From NCBI RefSeq assembly GCF_004135205.1, contig NZ_CP035490.1, forward strand, positions 5,509,501 to 5,573,500: a DNA stretch of 64,000 nt, written 5' to 3'. Positions 40,452 to 49,065 of this stretch are shown piece after piece. A program made the translations under genes and the position numbers. This stretch comes from Hahella sp. KA22 (GTDB taxonomy: Bacteria; Pseudomonadota; Gammaproteobacteria; Pseudomonadales; Oleiphilaceae). The notes below the pieces were generated by a model. It did no database searches. It saw nothing but the letters and a program-made list of their open reading frames with translations, and was not told the origin of the DNA. Within the stretch, counting starts at the first letter, position 1. Each line of letters opens with the position of its first letter.

Positions 40452-41834
40452 CTATCTCATGCGCCCCATTGGAGGCATTCCACCGCCAGGAGGCATCATA
40501 CCTCCCATTCCCCGCATCATGTTCATGACGCCGCCTTTCTTACTGAATTTTTTCATCATCTTCTGCATTTGCTTATGCTGCTTAAGAAGGCGGTTCACGT
40601 CTTGAATTTGCAAACCCGCCCCCATTGCAATCCGGCGCTTGCGAGAATTGCTTACAACATCTGGAAACCGCCGCTCATGCGGAGTCATTGAATTTATCAA
40701 CGCCTCCATATGCACAAACATCTTATCGTTCATATGCTGTTGCGCAACTTGAGAGATTTGTCCCATTCCCGGCAACTTATCCAGCATACCAGCCATTCCG
40801 CCCATATTTTTCATCTGCTGCAGCTGGTCACGGAAATCTTCGAGATCAAAGGACTTCCCTTTTATAACTTTCTTGGCGAGCTTCTCAGCCTTCTTCTTAT
40901 CAAGCTTGCGCTCAGCTTCCTCTATAAGAGAGAGCACATCCCCCATACCGAGTATTCTTGACGCAACCCGATCTGGATGAAATGGCTCCAGAGCCTCGAC
41001 CTTTTCCCCCATCCCCATAAATTTGATGGGCTTGCCAGTAATAGAACGCACAGACAGAGCGGCGCCGCCACGCGCGTCACCATCAGCCTTGGTCAAAATC
41101 ACGCCAGTCAAAGGTAAGGCATCATTGAACGCTTTGGCGGTATTCGCCGCATCCTGCCCCGTCATGGCGTCAACAACAAATAAAGTTTCAATCGGATTGA
41201 CCGCAGCATGCAGACGCTTGATTTCGGACATCATATCCGCATCAATATGCAAGCGCCCCGCCGTATCAACAATCACCACATCATTAAAACGCTTGCGCGC
41301 CTCGGCAATTGCCGCGCTTGCAATATCAACGGGATCCTGGTCAGCAGTGCTTGGGAAGAAGTTAACCCCAACATCCCCGGCCAACGTTTCCAACTGTTTA
41401 ATAGCAGCAGGACGATATACGTCCGCACTCACCACCATGACAGATTTTTTGCGGCGCTCTTTCAGAAACCGCGCTAACTTACCCACGGATGTTGTTTTAC
41501 CAGCACCCTGCAAGCCCGCCATCAAAATCACAGCCGGCGGCTGACAATTAAGATTCAAGTCTTCATTCGCCTGCCCCATGACAGCAATAAGCTCATTCTG
41601 CACAACGCGAATAAACTCCTGCCCCGGCGTCAGGCTGCGCATTACGTCCTGACCTACGGCCTTCGCTTTAACGCTATCTACGAATTCTTTTACGACGGGG
41701 AGAGCAACATCCGCCTCCAGCAAAGCCATGCGAACTTCCCTGAGAGTATCCTTGATGTTGTCTTCAGTTAGTTTCGCCTGGCCGGTAATCTTTTTTAGGC
41801 TGTCGGACAACCTTTCCGTCAGACTATCAAACAT
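40452..41834 (-). CDS. ffh: Signal recognition particle protein Ffh
   Basis: 460 residues; with 4.5S RNA it targets nascent membrane proteins to FtsY and SecYEG. An N domain (1-90), G domain with GLQGAGKTTSVGKLA, DTAGRLHID and TKADGDARGGAAL, and the methionine-rich M domain (about 330-460, with MKNMGGMAGMLDKLPGM) are complete. AAGGGG precedes the ATG. Divergent from ypjD. Confidence 0.97.
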   Translation of the reverse strand: MFDSLTERLSDSLKKITGQAKLTEDNIKDTLREVRMALLEADVALPVVKEFVDSVKAKAVGQDVMRSLTPGQEFIRVVQNELIAVMGQANEDLNLNCQPPAVILMAGLQGAGKTTSVGKLARFLKERRKKSVMVVSADVYRPAAIKQLETLAGDVGVNFFPSTADQDPVDIASAAIAEARKRFNDVVIVDTAGRLHIDADMMSEIKRLHAAVNPIETLFVVDAMTGQDAANTAKAFNDALPLTGVILTKADGDARGGAALSVRSITGKPIKFMGMGEKVEALEPFHPDRVASRILGMGDVLSLIEEAERKLDKKKAEKLAKKVIKGKSFDLEDFRDQLQQMKNMGGMAGMLDKLPGMGQISQVAQQHMNDKMFVHMEALINSMTPHERRFPDVVSNSRKRRIAMGAGLQIQDVNRLLKQHKQMQKMMKKFSKKGGVMNMMRGMGGMMPPGGGMPPMGRMR

Positions 41835-41878
41835 ATAGCGTTCCCCTTAATAATCAGGTATGTCGTAAAAGGGCTTGG

Positions 41879-41884
41879 ATTATA
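41879..41884 (-). promoter_or_regulatory. Putative -10 element for ffh
   Basis: TATAAT on the minus strand, about 45 bp before the ffh ATG, embedded in a small dyad (TTGGAT-TAT-ATCCAA, 41875-41889). The -35 region is not obvious. Confidence 0.3.
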
Positions 41885-42081
41885 TCCAACCCTACGGCAT
41901 ACTTCATCTAACAAATGGACCCAGCCGAAACCTATTTTTCCAACTCTTTGTTTATTAGGCGACTTTCGGCGCTTTTAAGTAAGCGCAAGAATAAGCCAAA
42001 GCGCCTCATTCCCATAAACAAAGACAGTAACCAGCAGGGCCAAAACAGCTAACACACCCCAGCCGACATGACTGACATTTA

Positions 42082-42888
42082 ATGAGCGTTGTCACCCTTA
42101 GCATAGTCGCCACCGTTTTTTACACTATCGCCACAGCCTTTCAATACGCTGTTTACGAGGGCAAGACACCACAACGCCCACACCTGGCTGGAGCAATGGG
42201 CTTTCTGGCTGTCGCAGCACACGCAGTTAGCGTTTGGCTCCTGAGCTCAACTTCTCTGGGAACGGACTTCGGCTTTTTCAAAATCATCTCGATAATCAGC
42301 CTATTCCTCAGCGCTCTGATTGTTTCCTTCGCTTACATCAAACCCGTACATAACCTAAAGCTATTAATTTATCCCATAGCGATAATAACAGTCATTGCCG
42401 CCGTCAGCTTTAAAGGCCCCACACAGGTAGTGGAGCCTGGGCATGTGGGACTCATGGCGCACATCACCTTATCAGTCATTGCATACTCCGTATTTAGCCT
42501 GGCCGGGTTACAAGCCTTACTTCTCTACGCCCAAAACAAGCAGCTGAAGGCTCACATGACCGGCCGTCTTGTAAAAGCGCTCCCCCCTCTCCAAACCACC
42601 GAAGATATTTTATTTGAGATGATCTGGACAGGTTTGATCCTTCTCACTCTTGCGATAGTAACTGGCAGCTTCTTTGTGGAAGACCTGTTCGCTCAGCATT
42701 TAGTCCACAAGACAGCGCTGTCGATCCTATCCTGGCTTATCTTCGCACTTCTGGCTGTTGGCCGTAACCTATGGGGCTGGAGAGGCTTGCTTGCCGCCAG
42801 ACTGACAATTGGCGGATGCTTATTGCTAGCCTTAGGGTTTCTAGGCAGCAAGATTGCTTTAGAGTTTATCATTCAACCCAGAATCTGA
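42082..42888 (+). CDS. ypjD: CcsA/CcmC-family inner membrane protein YpjD
   Basis: 268 residues with about eight predicted TM segments, one starting at residue 3 and others near 37, 67, 93, 125, 175, 212 and 240. The cytochrome-c-assembly (CcsA-like) fold is suggested by GHVGLMAHITLSVIAYSVFS and the His/Trp-bearing C-terminal part (GRNLWGWRGLLAA). The ffh-ypjD-corB order matches E. coli. True function unknown; a haem-handling role is only family inference. Confidence 0.85.
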   Translation: MSVVTLSIVATVFYTIATAFQYAVYEGKTPQRPHLAGAMGFLAVAAHAVSVWLLSSTSLGTDFGFFKIISIISLFLSALIVSFAYIKPVHNLKLLIYPIAIITVIAAVSFKGPTQVVEPGHVGLMAHITLSVIAYSVFSLAGLQALLLYAQNKQLKAHMTGRLVKALPPLQTTEDILFEMIWTGLILLTLAIVTGSFFVEDLFAQHLVHKTALSILSWLIFALLAVGRNLWGWRGLLAARLTIGGCLLLALGFLGSKIALEFIIQPRI

Positions 42889-42954
42889 TCTTGACACGCC
42901 TCTAAGCGTTTCTATGATGACTTCGTAATCACAACAAATGGTTTAACGCTTCCC

Positions 42955-44253
42955 TTGAACGACTTATCCACTACCTTTCTACTTATTGTATTAGTCATAC
43001 TGATAGCCCTCTCTGGATTCTTTTCCGGATCAGAAACAGGGATGATGACCCTAAACCGCTACCGTTTAAGGCATATGGCCAAAAACGGACACAAAGGCGC
43101 AAAGCGCGCAAACACCTTACTGCAGCGACCAGACCAGCTAATCGGCGTCATTCTGATTGGCAACAATTTCGTCAACATACTCGCATCCGCAATCGCCACC
43201 GTTATTGCCACCCGACTATGGGGAGACGCCGGCGTTGCTATCGCCACAGCGGCATTGACAATAACCATTCTGGTTTTTTCTGAGGTCACACCTAAAACAC
43301 TCGCTGCCCTCTACCCAGAGCGAGTAGCCTTTCCCGCTTCGGTAGCGCTAGTTCCTTTGCTGAAGCTTCTCTACCCCTTTGTACGGTGCGTCAACATTGC
43401 CTCCAACTCACTGTTGCGCCTATTTGGAGTCACTGAATACCAAGCGGGCGCTGACCATTTATCACGCGAGGAATTACGCACACTGGTTCACGAGGCGGGA
43501 GTCCGAATCCCCAAACGGCACAAACAAATGCTCCTTAGCATTCTGGATTTGGAGAAAGTCACCATAGAAGACATCATGATCCCCCGAAATGAAATCACAG
43601 GGATCGATATTGAGGACGACATCGACGAAATTGTCGAACAATTAAGATCCGCCCAACACACCCGTCTGCCAGTCTACCGGGGCGACATAAACAACATTAT
43701 AGGCATCCTCCATCTTCGCAATGCCGCCAAATTTCTCACTCAGGACGATATAAACAAGGCGATGATCATGCAAAGCTGCCGGGAGCCCTACTTCATTCCA
43801 GAAGGCACTCCGCTGAACACCCAGCTATTTAACTTCCAGAAAGAAAAACGGCGAATTGCAGTCGTTGTAGATGAATACGGAGACGTACAAGGCATAGCCA
43901 CCTTGGAAGACATACTGGAAGAAATTGTCGGAGAGTTCACCACAGATATCGCCGCCACCAGCCCAGATATCACCCCCATGGACGACAACCGCTACATGAT
44001 CGATGGCTTTGCGACAATCCGCACGATCAATAAAATACTGGGATGGAGACTCCCCACCGACGGCCCCAAAACGCTAAACGGACTGATTATAGAACTGCTG
44101 GAGACCATCCCAGAGAACCCCACCTGCCTAAAGCTGCATGGATACAACGTGGAAATCAAACAGGTCAAAGATAATGTCGTCAAGGCTGCAATCGTCCACG
44201 ACCCATTTGCCCCCCCCAAGAGCACCAAAAAGAAAAAGGCCGCCCAACAGTAA
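42955..44253 (+). CDS. corB: CNNM/CorB-type membrane protein with CBS pair
   Basis: 432 residues from a TTG with weak ribosome site. Four TM segments form the DUF21 (CNNM) domain (about 1-190; FFSGSETGMMTLNRYRLRHM). A CBS pair (about 205-325; IMIPRNEITGIDIEDD, VVDEYGDVQGIATLEDI) and a CorC_HlyC domain (about 345-420) follow. Such proteins take part in Mg2+ or Co2+ export. It is the YfjD/CorB-type neighbour of ypjD, as in E. coli. Confidence 0.88.
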   Translation: MNDLSTTFLLIVLVILIALSGFFSGSETGMMTLNRYRLRHMAKNGHKGAKRANTLLQRPDQLIGVILIGNNFVNILASAIATVIATRLWGDAGVAIATAALTITILVFSEVTPKTLAALYPERVAFPASVALVPLLKLLYPFVRCVNIASNSLLRLFGVTEYQAGADHLSREELRTLVHEAGVRIPKRHKQMLLSILDLEKVTIEDIMIPRNEITGIDIEDDIDEIVEQLRSAQHTRLPVYRGDINNIIGILHLRNAAKFLTQDDINKAMIMQSCREPYFIPEGTPLNTQLFNFQKEKRRIAVVVDEYGDVQGIATLEDILEEIVGEFTTDIAATSPDITPMDDNRYMIDGFATIRTINKILGWRLPTDGPKTLNGLIIELLETIPENPTCLKLHGYNVEIKQVKDNVVKAAIVHDPFAPPKSTKKKKAAQQ

Positions 44254-44357
44254 ACATTACGCGCCGAAAACTCATTCAAATCAACGCCCGGCGCCCCTCC
44301 ATATGCAGTTAGCGAATAAAAAAAAATCGCTTAAAAGATCAAAATATAAGCTACTTC

Positions 44358-44386
44358 TTGACTAAAAATAGCCGGAACACTATGAA
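44358..44386 (+). promoter_or_regulatory. Sigma-70-type promoter for the Yip1 gene
   Basis: TTGACT (44358-44363), 17 bases, TATGAA (44381-44386), about 39 bp before the ATG at 44425; AGGAGG follows at 44411-44416. Confidence 0.55.
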
Positions 44387-44424
44387 GTAATAGTGACCAT
44401 AAAAATAAGAAGGAGGCTTCCTAT

Positions 44425-45027
44425 ATGATCCTGGGCCACACGTTAGGTCTTTTTACACATCCCGATCAGGAATGGCTGTCAATACGCGAAGAGCGCGCCA
44501 CAACCGGGCGACTGTACGTACAACACACGCTATTACTGGCCTTGATTCCAACCATCGCCGCCTATATCGGCTCCACACAAGTGGGCTGGATCATCGGCAG
44601 CGAAGAAACCGTCAAACTAACGCAAGTCAGCGCATTTAACTTATGCGCGCTTTTCTACGTGGCGATGCTGTCTGGAATTTTTATTCTGGGCAAATTCATC
44701 GACTTCATGGCAATTACTTATGGCGTAGACAAAAATGCGCCCAGAGGTATTGAGCTGGCTGCATATGCAGCGACACCATTATTTATCATGGGAGCTATAG
44801 CAGTTTACCCCAACATCTGGGTAGACATGTTCGCAGGATTAGTAGGGGTATCTTACTCTGTATATCTTCTTTACGAAGGTCTACCGATTCTGATGAAGAT
44901 CCCCAAAGAAAGGGGCTTCATGTTCGCCACAAGCGTCCTGACTGTTGGTCTGGTTATGCTCGTAGCGCTAATCGCCACCAGTGTTGTAATTTGGAGCGTT
45001 GGCATCGGTCCGGTTTATACCAACTGA
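44425..45027 (+). CDS. Yip1 family integral membrane protein
   Basis: 200 residues with five predicted TM segments (near 32-50, 70-90, 112-128, 133-150 and 168-193). The N-terminus LFTHPDQEWLSIREE is the characteristic opening of bacterial Yip1-domain proteins, and AAYAATPLFIMGAIAVYP is the typical core. A strong AGGAGG lies 8 bases upstream and a good promoter before that, so it is probably its own transcription unit. Function unknown. Confidence 0.85.
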   Translation: MILGHTLGLFTHPDQEWLSIREERATTGRLYVQHTLLLALIPTIAAYIGSTQVGWIIGSEETVKLTQVSAFNLCALFYVAMLSGIFILGKFIDFMAITYGVDKNAPRGIELAAYAATPLFIMGAIAVYPNIWVDMFAGLVGVSYSVYLLYEGLPILMKIPKERGFMFATSVLTVGLVMLVALIATSVVIWSVGIGPVYTN

Positions 45028-45044
45028 AGCTATTAACGCCCTTG

Positions 45045-45078
45045 CCAAGGCGGTCTACCCCAGGGTGCGACCGTCTTG
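45045..45078 (+). terminator. Possible hairpin terminator after the Yip1 gene
   Basis: AAGGCGGTC pairs with GACCGTCTT (one G-U) across a loop of about 13 bases; the tail GATTTG is poor. Low confidence. Confidence 0.3.
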
Positions 45079-45274
45079 ATTTGACTGAAATGACGCGATC
45101 CGGCCCCAGATGGCAAGACCGTTTTAGTAACTTATGGTAGATTTTTGTATATAAAGCCGTAAAATAGACGGCAATTATTATAACGACTCACCGCCAAACT
45201 CATACCCAAAAAAATAACAATATCTGTTGTCAGCTTGTTTTTGACGCCCCATTTGGGTGCAACAGGAGAAGTTT

Positions 45275-47536
45275 ATGAATAAGGGGAGCGGTGTAAGTTA
45301 CATTCGCGAGCGCGTGAAGGCTCACCCAAAGCCCGCGGATGAGCTGTTGCTTACGCGTATTCGCGATCACTCCATCTCAATGCTCCTTAACTTCCTCAAC
45401 AGCATGTTCGATGGTGTTGATGATTCCTTTTTTGAACTAGCGAATCACGCTCATACAAATAATGAGCAAAATCGCTATTTCGAAGCCATGCGTGAGATTC
45501 GGATAAAGCGGAAGGGTATAGAAAACCACTTTCAGCAGGAACTCGCACGCCTGTTCAATCAGCCCCCCTCTCAGCACAAGTCCAGCGAGATATTGTCCGA
45601 CAATGTTGATGCAGATGTACTGAGCTTAGTGCAGAACGACGCCCTGGAAGAGTCCGTCGCGATTAACAGCATGATCAGCAAGGCAAGAGCTAACTTCTCC
45701 GGCTCGCTATTGCAGTTTCAAACTCGCGTATCCAGCGTGTATGGCGAAACCAATGAAGAAAATGCGGTAAACCCATTAGACCCGGAGCATATCTGCAAGG
45801 CATTTTCCGACGCCTGCATCGGACTTGATATCGAGATAAAAGAAAAGCTGATCGTTTATAAGCAGTTCGACCGCTACGTAATGGGCAATTTGGTTGAATG
45901 CCTTGAAGAAGCCAACAAAATAATGATTCAGGCGGGTGTTATGCCTAACCTGAAATATACGGCCAAAAAGTCCCGCGTCACCCCTCGGTCAACTTCCGAC
46001 GTTTCCGCACGCCCCCTGGAAGCGCAAAGCGATGCAAACAGTCATGACGGCGCAGGCGATGTTTTTAGTCAAGTACAAGAGCTACTGTCCGCGCTCAGGA
46101 ACACGCCTTCAGACTCTTCTGAGCAGCAACAGGGCGCAACCGTTGGAGCTGGAGGACGACAAGCTCCGCCCCCAGGAAATGTGCAATTCATTGCAGACGC
46201 CGACTTACTTTCAATCCTATCCCGTTTGCAGCATAGCGTCCGCACTGAGAATCTGGCGGAAGGGCCTGTTGTAGCTTTAGACCTGCGCTCAGCGGTGCAA
46301 GGCTTATTGACTGAAGAAAGCCAAAAGTCAGGCAAGGCGACAGCGCTTGATCAAGTTGATGAGGACCTCATCAACCTAGTCTCCATGCTTTTCGAGTTCA
46401 TCCTCGATGACTACAACCTGTCGGCTCCGATTCAGGTTCTAATTAGTCGCCTACAAATTCCTATTCTCAAAGTCGCAATCAGAGACAAGAGCTTCTTTAG
46501 CAAGCCATCTCACCCTGCCCGCAAGCTATTAAACGCACTGGCGAAGGCAGGCATTGGCTGGAGTGACGCATCAGAGAAAAAACGCGACAAGCTCTACGAA
46601 CAAATCCACCGCGCCGTTCAGCGCATCCTTGAGGAGTTCAACGGCGAAAGCGAGCTTTTCGAAGAGATATACCAAGAGTTCTCCCAATATTTAAGCCGCG
46701 AAGAGCGAAAAGCGAAACTGGTTGAGCAGCGGACCAAAGAAGCGGAAATTGGTCGCGTCAAGTCCCATAAAGCCCATCAGGTAGTGGAACAGATTCTCAG
46801 CGAGAAAATCGCCGCGCAGCCTCTCCCCCCTGTTGCCGTTGAACTGCTTCGCGGCGGGTGGAGCCGCGTAATGTTCCTGGCTTACTTGAAAGAAGACACT
46901 GAACACCGTCTGAACCAATGCACCAAAGTGGTGGACGAACTGACTTGGTGCTTACAACCTCATACAGAAGTTGAAGCCAGACAGCGCTGGGTCAAAGTTG
47001 TTCCCCAGTTACTCAAAAACCTCAAAGCAGGCTTGAAAGAAGTTTCCTACAACTCAGCCAAGCTTGAGCATATGCTGGGAGAACTGAAGAAGGCGCTAAC
47101 AGAAACCTTCAAGCAACAATCTATAACCAGCGCACAGAATGACGCACCCAAGCCGCCCGTACCAGTCCCAGTGGTGATAGAACAAAAACTCACCCCTGCC
47201 GCAAAAACAGCGGTAGAACGGCAAAGCGAATATGAAGACGCGGCGCTAGCGGAATATCTGGCAAAAGTGGATGAGATGGAGTGTGGAGCCTGGATTGAGT
47301 TTTCTCTGGTAAATGGCGCTCGCTTCAGATGCAAGTTGTCCACTAAGATCGAGGACTCTGACACCTACATATTCGTTAATCGCCTTGGGCTGAAAGTCGT
47401 CGAGAAGACCCGAGGCGAACTGGCTCACGAATTACGCAAAGGGCGCATTAAAGCACTGGAAGAAGGTCTCCTCTTCGACAGGGCGATGGATGCCGTTATT
47501 GGCAACCTGAGGAAGATGTCAGGCAAGGCAGCCTGA
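45275..47536 (+). CDS. DUF1631 domain protein
   Basis: 753 residues from MNKGSGVSYI (AGGAGAAG upstream; GTG at 45257 is in frame but lacks a site). It spans the long DUF1631 family: helical and charged throughout, no signal peptide or TM, with a low-complexity hinge at about 235-295 (Ser/Gln/Gly-rich). The C-terminal 90 residues (ECGAWIEFSLVNGARFRC, LSTKIEDSDTYIFVNRLGLK) look like a PilZ-like beta barrel, though the canonical RxxxR motif is not seen. Relatives have been misannotated as thymidine phosphorylase. Function unknown; cyclic-di-GMP or surface signalling is a guess. Confidence 0.8.
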   Translation: MNKGSGVSYIRERVKAHPKPADELLLTRIRDHSISMLLNFLNSMFDGVDDSFFELANHAHTNNEQNRYFEAMREIRIKRKGIENHFQQELARLFNQPPSQHKSSEILSDNVDADVLSLVQNDALEESVAINSMISKARANFSGSLLQFQTRVSSVYGETNEENAVNPLDPEHICKAFSDACIGLDIEIKEKLIVYKQFDRYVMGNLVECLEEANKIMIQAGVMPNLKYTAKKSRVTPRSTSDVSARPLEAQSDANSHDGAGDVFSQVQELLSALRNTPSDSSEQQQGATVGAGGRQAPPPGNVQFIADADLLSILSRLQHSVRTENLAEGPVVALDLRSAVQGLLTEESQKSGKATALDQVDEDLINLVSMLFEFILDDYNLSAPIQVLISRLQIPILKVAIRDKSFFSKPSHPARKLLNALAKAGIGWSDASEKKRDKLYEQIHRAVQRILEEFNGESELFEEIYQEFSQYLSREERKAKLVEQRTKEAEIGRVKSHKAHQVVEQILSEKIAAQPLPPVAVELLRGGWSRVMFLAYLKEDTEHRLNQCTKVVDELTWCLQPHTEVEARQRWVKVVPQLLKNLKAGLKEVSYNSAKLEHMLGELKKALTETFKQQSITSAQNDAPKPPVPVPVVIEQKLTPAAKTAVERQSEYEDAALAEYLAKVDEMECGAWIEFSLVNGARFRCKLSTKIEDSDTYIFVNRLGLKVVEKTRGELAHELRKGRIKALEEGLLFDRAMDAVIGNLRKMSGKAA

Positions 47537-47638
47537 GGTGGAATAGGCCTACCCGTTTCACATAACTGACGGAAACTCATTTCTACCGCCTTAGGAAATA
47601 AGTTAAATTCACTGCAGACCTCAAGTTCTATGTATTTT

Positions 47639-48355
47639 ATGTCTGACAGTGAATTTAACGGCGTACGCGCCGCCAACGCCATTTTCTTCTCCATCCTCGC
47701 TCACGCAGGCATACTGTTTCTACTATTCTCCATCCAACTTCCACAAAAAGAAAACTCAACAATTACAGTCACCCTTAGCGCAAGGGCGCCCACTCTCCAT
47801 AAAGCCCAAACTCAAAGCAAGCCCACACAAGCCGATGCGGTAGAGGACATAGCCGACGACGCACTTCCATGGAAAGGCGCGCAACAAGAAACCTTCTCAG
47901 GAATACCTCGCAGCAACGCAAATCGCACTAACTTGAACTGGGTGAGCAACCTGTTTAAAGGCGAGCCTCCCACCGGCGACAAGAACCCCAATAAACCAGA
48001 AAGCAAAGCATATGAGATGGACGCATCCATCCTGGAGCTATTGAAAAGCCAGCCATCAACACACTCGACATTCTGGCCATACCTCGTGCGCCATTTAGCG
48101 CAAAATCGCCTCTACAACAATCAATATGAATATAGCGACCTCACAGAGCCCCGTATGGTCGTACTCAAGCTGCAATTTCAAGAATCGGGAATGCTAGTGA
48201 AAGCGGAACTTGAGAGAAGTAGCGGGGACGAGAAGCTGGACGCAGCGGCGATTCGCAGCGCATACGCCGCCAACCCCTACCAACGCCCACCTTCTACAGA
48301 CAGCGTATTTGGCTACAGTTATCTAGTGCAGATCCTGTACACCCCTGCCAGCTAA
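47639..48355 (+). CDS. TonB-like energy-transducer family protein
   Basis: About 238 residues; two ATGs (47630 and 47639) are possible and neither has a strong ribosome site. One N-terminal TM (IFFSILAHAGILFLLFSIQL, about 14-33) anchors a periplasmic Pro/Gln-rich spacer and a C-terminal TonB-like domain (VVLKLQFQESGMLVKAELER, SSGDEKLDAAAIRSA). No exbB or exbD is nearby, and the usual long Pro-Lys repeats are weak, so it may serve a dedicated role or envelope link rather than siderophore uptake. Confidence 0.75.
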   Translation: MSDSEFNGVRAANAIFFSILAHAGILFLLFSIQLPQKENSTITVTLSARAPTLHKAQTQSKPTQADAVEDIADDALPWKGAQQETFSGIPRSNANRTNLNWVSNLFKGEPPTGDKNPNKPESKAYEMDASILELLKSQPSTHSTFWPYLVRHLAQNRLYNNQYEYSDLTEPRMVVLKLQFQESGMLVKAELERSSGDEKLDAAAIRSAYAANPYQRPPSTDSVFGYSYLVQILYTPAS

Positions 48356-48393
48356 GTTATAGCTGCAGGCCCAAAGCCGCATGTTCGAAATGG

Positions 48394-48714
48394 TTATTCT
48401 GCGACTGCAGCGCCTTTCACCATTCCCTGCAATTCGCCAGATTCATATAGCTCAGTGACGATATCGCACCCGCCAACCAACTCGCCTTTAATATAAAGCT
48501 GGGGATAGGTCGGCCAGTTAGAGTAGGTTTTCAACGCTTCGCGAATTTCTGGATGCTCCAGAATATTCACATAAGCAAATTTCTCACCGCAGGCCATCAA
48601 CGCCTGGACAGTACGAGCGGAGAATCCACACTGAGGCGCATTGGGCGACCCTTTCATAAACAGAATGACAGGGTTGCTGGTCAATTGCTCTTTGATAACT
48701 TCGATGACATCCAT
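48394..48714 (-). CDS. grxD: Monothiol glutaredoxin Grx4
   Basis: 106 residues; CGFS-type glutaredoxin that carries [2Fe-2S] clusters. The active site is in PQCGFSARTV (about 28-37), the GSH-binding TYPQLYIKGELVGGCDIV follows. Monocistronic; the next gene (argD) lies about 350 bp away in the opposite direction. Confidence 0.96.
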   Translation of the reverse strand: MDVIEVIKEQLTSNPVILFMKGSPNAPQCGFSARTVQALMACGEKFAYVNILEHPEIREALKTYSNWPTYPQLYIKGELVGGCDIVTELYESGELQGMVKGAAVAE

Positions 48715-48981
48715 AAACCTAACCTTTGATAACAGTCATTGAGTGATTGGTTGACTATTTTACTATGTTTTTAAGCGCTGGCGATGACGATTTAAACAGG
48801 CATCGACATAGTGCGCCAAAAATAAAGCTCTTCGCCCTTTCTGGAGCGGAAGTATACGCGAAAAGCGACGCCTCTTCAGGGACAAATAATCGTCTGTTAA
48901 CCAGGAAATTTGAGCCAGATCAGGGCCTCCCCGGGCTTCGTTGCCATGTGTAACAATTATCTATACTATAGTTGTTGGAAC

Positions 48982-49003
48982 AGGCAGCCGGGGCTGCCTT
49001 TTT
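48982..49003 (+). terminator. Rightward rho-independent terminator before argD
   Basis: GGCAGCC-GG-GGCTGCC followed by TTTTTG. The only rightward genes nearby start after it, so it ends a leader (attenuation) or a small RNA. Confidence 0.75.
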
Positions 49004-49007
49004 GCGT

Positions 49008-49032
49008 TATATAGGGTTTTAAACCATATATA
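49008..49032. promoter_or_regulatory. AT-rich 25-bp palindrome before argD
   Basis: TATATA, then GGGTTT, centre T, AAACC-A, TATATA: symmetric at 11 of 12 pairs. It lies about 33 bp before the argD ATG, where an operator for a dimeric repressor such as ArgR could lie. It does not match the E. coli ARG box closely enough to name. Confidence 0.45.
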
Positions 49033-49065
49033 GAGTTTAAGGTTGTATATAAGAGGACGAAGAAA

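Larger units (their letters stand above)
48715..49065 (+). other. grxD/argD intergenic region with a terminated leader or small RNA
   Basis: About 350 bp without a convincing gene. It contains possible rightward promoters TTGAGT-16-TACTAT (48740-48767) and TTGCCA-15-TATACT (near 48941-48967), a rightward terminator (48982-49003), and an AT-rich palindrome (49008-49032) just before argD. A 68-codon open frame from TTG at 48747 has no coding signal that I trust. Confidence 0.4.

Noticed and set aside
44310-44338. AGCGA/TCGCT pair around an A-run after the CorB-type gene as a terminator
   Set aside because: Only 5 bp of stem with an A-rich loop and no T-tail.
48747-48953. 68-codon open frame from TTG before argD
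   Set aside because: Weak start, no family resemblance, and it overlaps a probable leader RNA region; kept as non-coding.
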